A stretch of DNA of 64,000 bases from Paracyclopina nana (taxonomy: Eukaryota; Arthropoda; Copepoda; Cyclopoida; Cyclopettidae), in contig JAGUCH010000008.1 of NCBI GenBank assembly GCA_019096065.1, positions 5,647,001 to 5,711,000 of the forward strand, read 5' to 3'. The position numbers were made by a program, and so were the translations under genes. Each line of letters opens with the position of its first letter. Positions within the stretch are counted from its first letter, which is position 1. Positions 36,337-47,625 of this stretch are shown one piece after another. Under the pieces are notes generated by a model. That model was given only the letters and a program-made list of their open reading frames with translations. It made no database searches and was not told the origin of the DNA.

Positions 36337-36362
36337 GAGCAGATGAGCAGCGCATTGGGCTC
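36337..36362. repeat. 26-bp dispersed repeat, copy 2
   Basis: GAGCAGATGAGCAGC followed by GCATTGGGCTC, direct orientation relative to 33268-33293. Confidence 0.55.
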
Positions 36363-37350
36363 AAGCCCCTAATTTGGCTTAAAGTCGTCGTAACAAATGT
36401 CACTTGATGGAATTAACGAGTCATCCTGGCAAAAAAAAATCCTGGTTAGTTCAGATGAATTTGAGGCGAAATGTGCAGTGCTGTATCATCAGGGTGGGGA
36501 TGCTCATAAACATGTGGCCCTAATTTTTCCAGCCCCTTCCGCAAATAACATACAAAGTAGCTCCTCAGCACAAAGAGCAACAACAATAATCTTAAGTAGA
36601 TTATCTCTGCTGAACTAACCATAGCTAGGAGGTGTAATCTAAAAACTGGGTGTCAATGAACTAGCCCTGAACTTCCATTCTCATGCAAAATTTATGTGAA
36701 AGCTCTGAAAAGGGAACCTCAGTTTATCTTTTTTGTCATAGAGGAGCCAGGCCATGGGTGCACACTGTGGGGATATTTTGGCAGTGAGCAGCAAGGTGCC
36801 ACTTTGGCAAGGTTGATTTTTGGACGGCTGCTTTGCCCCACAGTGTCGAATGAGGGGCAAAAGGGCGTCTCCCCTTCAGAAGAAAATTTTCTTCTCCAGC
36901 TATACATATATAGTGTAGCATACAAGATGTGGTATAACCTGTCCTCATGCCATTAAAGCAAAGCTTTTTTCCCCTTCAACCCATCTGATTCCATTCATTA
37001 TTCTTGATGATATCTTGGGGTGAAAACAAGCATCAAGTTTCATTATTGTCTGTTTCTGACCCCCTGACTGAGCTCAAGTAATAATGGCTTGCTTTGTACT
37101 ATGAAGTGGTGGACCACGTGCCATTTTTGTGTAGCCATGCATCACCTTACTTTGTATTTACACATGAGAATGGGGCTCTGAGGGTCTAGCACACCATATT
37201 TTCCGAGCACAACAAGATTTAGCATCATCCCTGGGCAAAAACAGTTGAATTACTCATGGCCAGTTACACACATTAATGTGGTGTTCATATTTTAATTTTT
37301 TGTTAACATCTTTTAATTTTTGGTGAGGCGTCTCATTTGTTGCAGTATTA

Positions 37351-37611
37351 GGCCCTGTTCACTTGCATTTTTATCAGCAAAAAAACCGCGCGATATTATG
37401 CTGATATTTGCAAATATGCAGTATTTGTAAAATCATTTTTCAGATTTTGACTTCGGAATCGGTCTATTGGTACCATAAGCCATCCTACACCAATAATAAA
37501 ATTCTCAGTTTCTCAGTTTTTCTTTACAATAGATAGGCAACTCTAGATTTTCAGTTTGTGGCTTAAAATAGGAATAACAATTGTAACTTAATTTTTCGTG
37601 ACCAGGGGCCA
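37351..37611. mobile_element. MITE family A, copy 2
   Basis: Left end GGCCCTGTTCACTTGC. A possible right end at 37599-37611 is the reverse complement of GGCCCCTGGTCAC. Bases 37351-37520 are an inverted homologue of the right part of the copy at 10848-11077. No open frame. The right boundary is less certain than the left. Confidence 0.6.
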
Positions 37612-38980
37612 TAAAAAGCAATTACTTATAATAAGAGAAGTGTGAAATGAGTGGTTTCTGTCTTGTTTCTTGCAAATCTGGATGGCTGTCGTAAAAGTGA
37701 ACGAGGTCTGAGCAGTTTCGTTTTCCATTTTGCCACAGCATGAAACAACTCCTTTCTTGGGATGCCAAAACAAGCAGCTCAGAAGAAGAAAGACAGCAGC
37801 AAAGTTTCCTCACTCATGATGAATGTTGACATGAGCTCTTCTATTTCCATGTTATGTTGTTGTGAACCTTCTATCTTTCTAGATCATCATCTTCAGACTG
37901 AGAATTGAAGGGTGGTTGTGTGCTGCTAGTAATACTTGATGGGGGTCCCACGCCCTGCCCCTCGAGAATTGTACCTACTTTGATCAAAATTTTCATCAGC
38001 TACTTCTAAAGGTCAACACTGGCAAAACTTGCTACTTCACGATCTGCGGCTAAATTAATTTGAGCCATATAAAAAATAGACCTATACTCTTCCACAATTG
38101 TCATCTTAAAGTCATGAGCATTTGCCTTGATTGTGTAAATCCTCTTTTATGAAAAAACAAAAAATAACGATTTTGGCTCCGAGTAAAATTACCTATATAA
38201 CATGCTTGTTTGATATTTTCAATAATGAGCATACATAGTAGATGAACATCGCTTGAACCCATATGTTTAATGTAACTTGTATGTCAAAAATGTCTGAAAA
38301 TTGCACAGACACCCATATAGTATGCGTACCACCCATGTGGTAATGCTGAGGAAGGAAAAAATTCAATTTTTGATCATTTGATTGGCACCTGCTTGATCCT
38401 GCATCTAGAAGTCGACGAGTTTGGACAGCTGGGTGCATTATGGCAAAAAAGAAGGTATATCATGCAGACTGGAAAAAAATCACGCTTCTTGCTACCAATC
38501 AATTGCCCTTTTTTGCACGTCTAACCCCTTTTGGTCTCTGCATAATTGCTGAGCCTTGGATTAAGCAGTGGCTGGGGGCCAAATTCGCACTACCACCTGG
38601 CTATTGTACTTTTTTAAAAATACTCTCTTTTTTGGTCATCGGTGCTGTAAAACACTAAACCTTCAACTACCGGTATTTTCCGATTAATTGCAGCCCTTCA
38701 CACCTTTGCAATAAATTGTCCACTTCTCGGTGAATTACTTCAGGCTACGAAATGGAAACCACCATCTATGACACTCCATCATTAGAGAAGTGTCAGCAAT
38801 TGCTCGACCTGAATTTCCATTTCTGAGACATATCGCATCAAAAATAAGAAGGCCACCTATACACCACCGAAATCTGTTAAGGCCTGTTCATGTACTCATC
38901 TAACTCAAAATGCACAAAAAAGCACCTGATCAAAAGGGAGACAATTCATCTTCTGCTGATGCAAAAATAAGATTTAATAG

Positions 38981-39211
38981 GGTGTTCACCTATGCCTCAT
39001 TTCCTTAAAAACCTAAGGTAGCCTAAATGAAATAATTAGGTTTTCTTACTTCTGATTAATAAAAACAGTTCAAACTCGTTTGACCAAAAGAGGTGGGAAA
39101 AGTGGCCTATTAGAAGCTATCAAAACTGAATAAACCGTTCAGAAATAGGAGGCTTAAGTAAAACGCAATTTAACGGAAGGAAAAAACTTCCTTTATACGT
39201 AGGTGAACACA
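38981..39211. mobile_element. MITE-like element bounded by the dispersed motif
   Basis: About 231 bp, starting GGTGTTCACCTAT and ending GTAGGTGAACACA, which are inverted copies of the dispersed motif. The interior is AT-rich and non-coding. No target-site duplication is evident. Confidence 0.5.
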
Positions 39212-39383
39212 GCATAAATTTCAATGAATATAACTGAAAACTGCTTAAATATAACGCTTGCATCAATTTGATCATCGAGACAAATCTGAATGTCAGACGA
39301 TCGTTATTTAAGGCGAAAGTGAAGAATATGTTCAAATACAGGCGCTACGCAGAAAAACAAAAATCACGGTAAGGAAATATGAC

Positions 39384-39396
39384 GTAGATGAACACC
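39384..39396 (-). repeat. Dispersed 13-bp motif, perfect copy with extension
   Basis: GTAGATGAACACC followed by ACAT, matching the extended consensus. It lies about 165 bp upstream (on the plus strand) of the bHLH stop codon. Confidence 0.6.
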
Positions 39397-39560
39397 ACAT
39401 ATGTACATAGAAGATCTAGTATGTATGAGTAATTTATTTGTCCATTGTTCAAAGCTCAATTCGAGCTTGTAGCATAGGAAACTGCAGATATATCATGGAA
39501 ACAGAGCGTGGCTTGTAATGCTACTATTATGGCACAAAATATAGTACAATCTTTGGGAGA

Positions 39561-40557
39561 CTAGAAGACCACCAGCTGGTCAAAAGGGTCGCAAGTTTCG
39601 ATGAACATGCTCGACTCCAAGTGATCAAAACTGGCATTGAGATCAGGAAAAAGATCGAACGAGGAAGAAGTGGAGAGATTCCGATTCAAATCTTTCGCTT
39701 GTAATACAGGCTTATTAACTGGTCCCGTGCCGGTGTCAGCTGTCGAGCTGAGCAGCGTGTCCAAGTTTCCCCTGGGGGGAATTAATTCTAGGGTGGAGGT
39801 CAATTCGGTCCAATCTGGGCAGATGACATCCTCATTGTTGCTCTCCTCAGCAGAAGAGTCCATGTTGATTCCTGAGTCAGCTGCTGAGCCCGTCGATGAG
39901 CTGGACGGGTTTTTGGTGCGAGACAGGTTGGCGCCGGAAGTCAGCTGATTCTGCTTCTTCGCTGTCGCTCGCCTGATGCTGTTCGGGTTGATTTTGGGCG
40001 GATTCTTGATGGCAGGCTTCTCCACGGGCATCTCAGCCTCGACGTGAATGGGCAAATTTGGGCTTTGCACGACTGAGGTGCCATAAATATGGACGCCCGC
40101 GTCACCCGTGTCCAAAATGGATTCCAGGGCTCTGATGTAGTTGATGGCCACGTGCAAAATGTTGATTTTGGTCATCTTTTCGCACCTGAAGCAAAACACA
40201 TCTCAAAATGTTTCCCTGTCATTTGAATGGTATCTTTCCAGCGAAAAAGCACCTTGCTTCTTACCTTGCAACAGCGGTGGTGGCTTGCACAGGGGTCGGA
40301 ATTTTCTCCCGTAGCTTTTCGAAAGCCACGTTGATTTCCCCCATGCGCTGGCGCTCCCTCAAATTGGCCGTTTTCCGCCTGTATTTCGACATTGGCTGGG
40401 GCTTCGGCCTCGGCTTCGGGCCTCGCTTTTTCGGCTCCTTCTTGCGGTGCTCCACCTCGATTCGCTTCTTGATGGAGCCTTCCCTGAGCTTGTACTTGTC
40501 CTTGTCCTGCATCGTGGTGGTCGTGATCTTCCAGTTGAGCTGCAAAGTGGTGCACAT
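39561..40557 (-). CDS. bHLH transcription factor, delilah/taxi-like candidate
   Basis: A DNA-binding regulator of the basic helix-loop-helix class. Two exons, 40557-40265 and 40185-39561, join within the loop and give 305 aa. The basic region and helix 1 lie at about residues 59-87 (KYRRKTANLRERQRMGEIN); helix 2 is about 102-120 (MTKINILHVAINYIRALE). The E-box-contacting RERQR is intact. A Lys/Pro-rich stretch (KKEPKKRGPKPRPKPQP) precedes the domain. The usual Ala before RER in TANARER is Leu here. The C-terminal half is Ser/Asn-rich with CPDWTELTSTLELIP near residue 227 and an acidic Phe-rich end (DPFDQLVVF), plausible activation regions. The order KYRRKTAN...RERQRM suggests the arthropod Delilah group, which acts in muscle-attachment and wing-margin cells, but other bHLH subfamilies are not excluded. 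Confidence 0.85.
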
Positions 40558-41684
40558 GGTCTCAGGCCGACTACTGAAGCACTAGCAGCGAACGCTCATC
40601 GCGGCCGTCATCTTTGGGAATCTTTGAGTGATTTCAACGCGCGGCATCATCGCGAAGAAGCTCCGAGAACTTTTTGCTGCTCCTCAGGCCGACGCTCGCG
40701 AGCCGAATCTCGGTCGAACGACGTTTTTAAAGCGCAACGCACTTTTCTGCGCGCGAACGCAGGAATTCCTTTTATCTTGGGCACCACCGAAAACCACCTG
40801 TGAATCATCACCTCCATGCACTTTCTTGGAAACTTTCCAAGCTATTTCCGCCACTATACATTCAGCTGAATTGTAATAAAGAGCCCTCATCTCTCAACTT
40901 TGGTTCATTTAGTTGAATCGCCTCATTTTGAAGATATCTAGAAAAGCCCAAAGTAATTTTTTGGTGGGGTAGAATAGAGTTTTTACCAGATAGCTTATTA
41001 GGTAGGAAATGGAGATTTGAAGATTTTGACTCCAGTTCTCCTAAGTTAGCTCGATTACGTTATCCTAATTTTTGAAATGAAAAGTTGTTTGCGCAACGAG
41101 CTTCGAATTACGCGCAAATGAACAGGGCATAAGTGGCATTTTCTTGAGCGGCTCATTTGCATGTCAAATGAATTGGCAGCCAGCTACTTAGAGAATCCCG
41201 AGAGGTGTAAATTGAACACATCTCGTCACCATTGAGAGGGGGGACACTTTGGTAAATTTTAAAGTCATTTTTTACGACCGTTTAGTAGCGAGGTAACTTC
41301 TTTTCTAGGAATTTTATTTGCGGTACTAAACGTCAAAAGATTGGGCTGTATATCTCAATCTTTTTTACAGCCGCCTCGTCATCAAAAGTTTGAAGAGGGC
41401 TGTCTAGGAAAAAAATTATTCAGCAAAAGTCATGCTTTATGGTGCCAGTAAAAATTAGCCAACTGTCTACAAAAAGATAGAACACACGAGTGATTTTTGC
41501 GAAAATTGCCTCAAAGATAATTTTTATATTGGTTGACGAGATAATCGTGCTTCTCCTCGTCGGCATTTTCTTTTTGGGACCTAAAAAATGCGTCGTTAAA
41601 CATGTGCGAACTTTTCTGCACTTTTCTTCTACATCCATACCATTATATGATGGAGTCGATCTTATTTCTGGCACCAAATAATGT

Positions 41685-41863
41685 GACGTTCATCTACTAG
41701 TAAAACACGTCTTGTCAAATATGTACTTCCTCTCATTTTTTGGCTCATTATTGAAAATTCAAAACAAAATGGAAACAATTAGCTTAGATGATCAAAGTAA
41801 AGATAGCTCTCGTTCAACAGTAAAAAATAGCCAAGAAAATGTGACATGTAGTAGATGATCACT
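41685..41863. mobile_element. Possible MITE bounded by the dispersed motif
   Basis: GACGTTCATCTAC on the left and, inverted, GTAGATGATCACT on the right, 179 bp end to end, AT-rich and non-coding. Each end differs from the consensus at two positions, so this is a weak call. Confidence 0.35.
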
Positions 41864-43838
41864 GCTTTGTAAATTCCAAAGTAAATTAAATTTTCTCAGG
41901 CCATGGCTGTAATTGAAGCCTTTCATCTATGGGGCCAAGGAACTTTATTTGGGATGAAACCCAAAATAACCGGTCCACTCTAATTGAATTTGACAAGAAA
42001 ATTCATCCTTTATCTCAAGAGGATTTTGCGGCCGCATATATAGTACTACATCACAAGCTCATCTCATTTGCTGTCCTTTTTCCCACTTCGTCATGCTCGT
42101 CATTTCGGACATATTTAGCACTGAGTTGTTCATTTTGGGCCCCCGCATATATTTTATGAAAGTCTCTTAAAATATGTATCCCACACACAGCCACACATGT
42201 TTTTGGGTGAGATGGTCATTTTCAATGCAAAAAAGTCACACACAATATTTTTTAACGAACTATTGAATAAAAGCAAAAATTCCACCCACTTTTCAGCTAA
42301 TATTGGCCATCAATGATCGCCCCTCGTTTTCTTGGGGATTGCGTATAGAACACCCTTTTATTTATGGGAGAGACGTGGGCTTGCCAATTCGTTACAAGAC
42401 GTCTCAGCCTTAAAGGAGGCTGAAAAATTATGCGTAACACGAAACGCCAATTGTGTAGTAAACGTAATTGTGATTAACTGGGCCATGACAATCCCATTGA
42501 GACCACATAATCCGAATCATTTAGCCTATGAAAGCTTTTTATCATTTAACTAGTCTCTTTTTATTTTCTTGTTTTAGTCTTTTCCCTCTGAGCTTCAAAG
42601 TTGGACGCTTAAAATTGATTTAAAAGACTTTGTAAGTAGAAATATGTGGATTGTCTCATCCATTAGAGGATAGAGGGGATATTCGTCTCAAATTTGAGAG
42701 ATAATTATTAATGAAGTTCCTAGCTTGAAAACCTAGTAACAGACAATAGCTTCTGTGGGCGTTACTGATTAAGAAATAGCAATTGTGGTTCGCGCCCCAA
42801 TCAATCATTAGCAACTCGACAAACCATGTTCATTTGGTCAAAGAATACAGAGCTAGGCTAATTTAAATCGCTTCCTGTAAACAGCATGGAAAACTCAAGT
42901 TCTGGCAATAATTTTGATCTTTCAGCCATGCTTTCTTTTATTTTCAATTTGAAAAATGAAATCTAGAATGAAATTCCAAATTTAGAGGGAATTTTGCTCC
43001 TCAGGAAGTCGAACAGAATGAATTACAAGTCGTGATATCACCCACCATGTTGCATCGCAAATTGTGGGGGTTTTAAGTCCACCTCAGCCAAAAAATCATA
43101 AAATCCTAGAAGGGCGTCAAGGGGGAACGCTACGAGCGTTTTTCTTCATTTTTGCCCCTGATGCTCATCGCAGTAATTAGCCACACCTTTTTGGCCATTG
43201 CTAAAACAAGCACTTCTCTGGCATTAATTAAAAAGAGAGCAAGAAACTCCATATTTGGGCCATTTTCACTTGAGACTTCCTTTTATTGCTGACTCCATTT
43301 AAATGCCATTCTAATCCACCCTCGCAGTAAAAAGTCGACACTTACAGCACATTCACTCCGCCCTTTGAATGAACTTGCGATAAATGCCCGATAAAAACGG
43401 GATCGAACTGAATTAAAAAAGGGTTGCGTGACTCGAGCAAAATTCCGATTCGGTTGCACGTGACATCCACCAATTTGGGGGAAAATTCCGATTTCTTCCG
43501 TTTGTTATTATCTTGTCTGCTCAAGAATTTTTGCTCAAAATATAAAGGGTGTGACTTGGCAAAACATTTATTAGGATGCGATGAGTCATTTGCGTCTACC
43601 TCGGAAATTCATTAAAATGTGCAACCATAAGTCACCATTTAGGCGCCATCACACTGGGAGGCAACCAAAAAAACAATGCTGAAAATTTTAGTTTATGACG
43701 TACTGTACTAAGAATTTACTCAGAAAAAGACATCTATGACCACTTAGATATCTTGTAATGATGGCCCTAAATAATTTGCAAGCTATTTTCACTATTGAAG
43801 AACCAAAAGCGAATTTTGCTGTTTTTGGTAAAAGTCTC

Positions 43839-43904
43839 ATTGAATTCCTTTAAAATCATATGTAAATAAATATTGAATTCCTTTAAAATCATATGTAAAT
43901 AAAT
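43839..43904. repeat. Perfect tandem duplication of 33 bp
   Basis: Two identical 33-bp units back to back, each starting ATTGAATTCC and ending GTAAATAAAT. No further copies. A recent slippage or short duplication. Confidence 0.9.
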
Positions 43905-44441
43905 GGTGCACTGCACGACTTCACATAAAATAATCAGCCAAGTTTGGACAATTTTTTTTATTATGGGATTGCCTATGAACTTTGGAAAAAATTGGATGAA
44001 CTTGTCCTGCTATTATTTTCGGATCACTCTGTATATGTACGTTGCCATGACGATCAATGTTGATGTTGCGTTAAGTGAATCAAAAAGAAGGCGCCAAGAT
44101 TGGGCAGACACGCTATTTACTATCTGCTCGCCTTTTTCGTACCACAAAATCAACTTCATAAATGGAACGTGATTCAGTTGCTCAGCCCGAGTCAGATTAG
44201 CTCAGCAGCAACGAGAAAAAAATTGATGATGTTTTCTAAGAAATATCTCATTAGCATACAGAGCACATCTCATTAAAAAGAGCTTTTCTCCTCATTTGAA
44301 AATGGTGGCCCATTGTGGCAGCTTCGGCAGATATTTTAATTTGCACGATTATCAAGACATAATAAAAACGTATAGCATCAGAGCAAAGTGGGTGTTTTAT
44401 GTTGAAAATGTCTTCAACGAGCTATATTAGGATATCCATGT

Positions 44442-44454
44442 GGTGTTCATCTAC
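44442..44454 (+). repeat. Dispersed 13-bp motif, perfect copy
   Basis: GGTGTTCATCTAC preceded by CATGT, so the extended form is also nearly complete. Intergenic. Confidence 0.6.
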
Positions 44455-45890
44455 TCAAATTAGATGATATTTTTACCATCAAACTTTTTTGAAAAATAGG
44501 TTAAAACTAATTATTTGAATTGATGCTATTTCAAGATGTCCAGTTTTTTTTTGGAGGTGAACTCCACATTTTTCTTATGCCAGTAGCAAAAATATGCAGC
44601 ATAATGATGATGAAGTCCAAGCTGGAAAAAATAGTGGTCCACCTTGATCGTCAATCAAAATTGTCAACCAGTGACATCATCGCAATGCTACAAAAGGCAG
44701 CTTTTACAAATTAGTAATGCAAGAAATTCCCGTGCATTTCATTTATCTCGCATTCCAAAGATAGGAGAAGCTAATTGCTTGTTCTTTATGGCGCTCATTT
44801 GTTTGTTGGACTAGCTCATTTGAATAGCATACACGGCAAAGTATTCAATTTTTTCGGTGTGTCTTCTGCCGAAAAATGTGTGTGCGTGTCCCTTCCATAT
44901 TTAGGCAAAACTGAAACTCACTCGGAAAATTGCACCTTTCGTTTCTCCTTTTTACACCTAAAGACCCCAATTTTATTGTCAAGCAATGGGCAAGGAACGT
45001 GGAAAAGTTGGCTATTGTTTCAAGACCACCAATATACCACGAATAGTGTGATGGAAGCTCGTTTTCATATTTACCAATGTTATATCATCAATCCCAAAAT
45101 ATAAATTTTAGTATCTGAAATGTATAGCTGCATTATTATTGAGTACTTAAAAAATGCAAAATTTCGGCAGTGAAACCTCAATCCCAAAATTTTTACATAT
45201 ACTACCAAAAAAATAAATCAAAGTTGATGCATAATGAGGTTGTCTAATGAGCTTTTGGTATCTACAAGCGAAATTATCTCTCACTGCGGAAAAGTGTTCA
45301 TTTAAGGCTTTTTTCGGGTACGCAGATGAGCCCTGCATAATTCATGGGTGGTTTCGAGAAATTAAAGCCTCTAATTTTTCTCTGTCATCGCGCCAGTTCA
45401 GAGCATCATGAAATGTGGGCCAAAAGTGGGCTTGGCATCAGCGGTTGAGGATTTCATATTTTGTGTCCAAATGGATAGATTTTTTCACGTCAGCGAACGA
45501 TGGAAAAAGTCAGAGCCAATTTGTCGGTGCCCTTTTCTGGACCCATTATTGGACGCGCGAGGAGGACTGGAGAGTAGTGATAAGGACTCAAAACCTTTTA
45601 TGGCAGTTTCCATGAGGAAAACCCGAAAAGAATGGAAGAAGAGCAAAAAGTCTTCTCCTTTTTGACCACCCAAATTCTACCACTATGCACTTTGGCAGAC
45701 CAATTTGGTTTCGAGGATCATCAATACTTTTGACACGAGGAAAAATGGCCTTTGTTTCCACATCAAATGAGAAGAAATGAATATTGTTTGCTTGCTGACG
45801 AAGTATTGAAAATATGCCAATAAGTATATGCTGTAGCAGGGCCTGGAGTAGTAGCAATTGTAGTAGCGGAGTGACCACCTAACTGACAGC

Positions 45891-47624
45891 ATGTCAATTG
45901 TGGCCATTAGAAGCAAGTCAGCAATCGTCAGCAATTTTCGTCGCACCTCTTTTGCGGCTGCCAAGGGCTATACGAAATGCGTGACTTTCCTGAATGTGTC
46001 AATCATCATTGTCTGCACTTCTGTGCTCATCTGGCAAGCCAAGGAATGTTTGTGGAGATACCTGCAGTGGGATACGAAGGCAATTACTCATGTTATTTTC
46101 GTTAAAATCAGTTTTTTTGATATAAAATCAATTTTCAATATTTTCTGAGACTTGACAGCTCCTTTTCCGATTTGTCAAGATTTTTCACGTATGGCTAATC
46201 AAATTAATTTATTTTTTTTGGCAGACTATCATGTCAGTGCAGTTTACTGGCGATGCCACGTTTTTGGCCTTTACAGTTTGCCCCTCGTTTGAAGCTGCGT
46301 ACAAATCAGGGCAATTTCAAAGGCTCGGAACCTCCAAGGAAAACTACATGAAAGGCAATTTCACCACCAACTCTTCGGCCCTTTTTGATCAAAGCCAATG
46401 GCTGAATGTGGTTTCGTACAACTTGACTGAGATCCTGCAACAAGTCATCATCAGCACAGCTGATGGGAAAAGGCCCAAAATCGCAATTGACTGGACCAGC
46501 AAAGAGGCCAATGAAGTCCTTTTTATCACCACCAAATACGACAAGACATTCGGCCGCTGCTATTCTATGGAAATCTTGCCTAATGTCACAGCCCTGGGGC
46601 TCACCAAAATTGAGTTTATTGCCAAGCTAAACATTTACATTTATTTGCATCACCCTGGACAATACATGGATGTGGACTCCAAGTCCAAGGTATTTTTTGC
46701 TCTCGTATCTTTCATTCGAGATAGGCGTCCAAATGCGGCAAAGAAGCGAATCTCTCAACTTTGAGATCGAAAACAAAACACATTTCTAAGAAAGCACTAA
46801 TTACTACTAACCAATCGATCACGCTTGAAATTGCTTTGATCGACAAAAATTGAAAATGTCGAAAATGCTTCGCTCGGTGTTGTTGCTTCATAATAGCTCA
46901 GTAGTGCCAGCTTTTTATTGACTGAGAGGCCCCCCAATAAAACAATCATGCTTGAAAGAATCTGAATGGCTTAATTACGCCTAGGTCCAAGCCATTGTTG
47001 GAAAGGTCTACTTCTTGGACCTGGTGTACGAAATATCGGATAACACTCTGGGCAAAGAGGGGAATATGCCATGCAGTTCCAGCATGAACTTCACGCTGGA
47101 CAATTGCGTGTACCAAAAGCTGAATGAGAAATTAATGGATACATACAACTGCACGATGCCATACGTTCCATCAGAGTATCCTGTTTGCGAATACAGCTCG
47201 AATACGCAAGACATTGTGGCTGATTACGAGTACTACAGCAACACAGGGCAAAAAAGCCTCTGCGAATTGCCCTGCTCTACTATGGAGGTAACTTTCCTTT
47301 CTGAAAGTTCAACATTAATTTTAAAATTGCTCGCCACTGATACATTTTGGAAAAGATACAATTAAAATTGCGTTTAGGTTGATGGACTTATTATGAGCTT
47401 TGCAGGTTTTCCTCGGCCTTCCCTTTGATGGGCCACGAAACGATTCATCCGCTTACATCAAGCTGTACATCAAGTCCACAGTGAAAGTCAAGCGAACAGT
47501 GTACGATTACACAGTGCTCTCACTCATTGCTGAAATTGGAGGATACACTGGCCTTTTACTGGGAGTCTCTGTCGTCAACTTAACCAGCCTATTTGACAGC
47601 TTGGCATTCCGATTTCTGAAATAA
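45891..47624 (+). CDS. DEG/ENaC channel subunit, pickpocket-like
   Basis: A trimeric, amiloride-sensitive-type cation channel subunit of the plasma membrane. Four exons, 45891-46079, 46225-46689, 46985-47287 and 47406-47624, give 391 aa in continuous phase. TM1 is about residues 32-48 (FLNVSIIIVCTSVLIW). Family marks follow: LAFTVCPSFEAAYKSG after TM1, CELPCSTMEV in the Cys-rich loop, and YDYTVLSLIAEIGGYTGLLLGVSVVNLTSLFD spanning pre-TM2 and the GxS selectivity region. The subunit is short for the family (usually 450-650 aa); the extracellular loop is reduced and has few Cys. The N-terminal gating His-Gly is not evident; AAKG sits where HG is expected. Intron 1 appears to use a GC donor (AAG then GCAATT). 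AATAAA overlaps the stop codon. Confidence 0.9.
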
Positions 47625-47625
47625 A
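47620..47625 (+). terminator. Poly(A) signal overlapping the stop codon (pickpocket gene)
   Basis: AATAAA in which TAA (47622-47624) is the stop codon. Confidence 0.55.

Larger units (their letters stand above)
30798..39560. other. Gene-poor region with short repeats
   Basis: About 8.8 kb without a supported gene. It contains MITE copies, several copies of the dispersed motif, a 20-bp palindrome at 33669-33688 and a short GT run near 31540. A minus-strand frame at 34988-35236 (82 codons, helical, Ser/Leu/His-rich) has no recognisable family and no clear splice partners, so I did not call it. Confidence 0.5.
40558..45890. other. Intergenic DNA, no gene supported
   Basis: Lies between the divergent bHLH (-) and pickpocket (+) genes. 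The first 250 bp are GC-richer and probably contain the bHLH promoter. Motif copies occur at 41685-41697, 41851-41863 and 44442-44454, and a perfect tandem repeat at 43839-43904. A minus-strand frame at 43346-43524 ends exactly at a GTAAGT but has no recognisable product. Confidence 0.5.

Noticed and set aside
40956-40971. TTTTTTGGTGGGG, close to the right terminal repeat of the transposon
   Set aside because: Only about 12-13 bases match and there are no CAGGT repeats or TE sequence beside it, so a solo end is not supported.
43346-43524. Minus-strand frame of about 60 codons ending exactly at GTAAGT, resembling an exon
   Set aside because: No recognisable domain, and no compatible downstream acceptor exon or upstream exon could be found.
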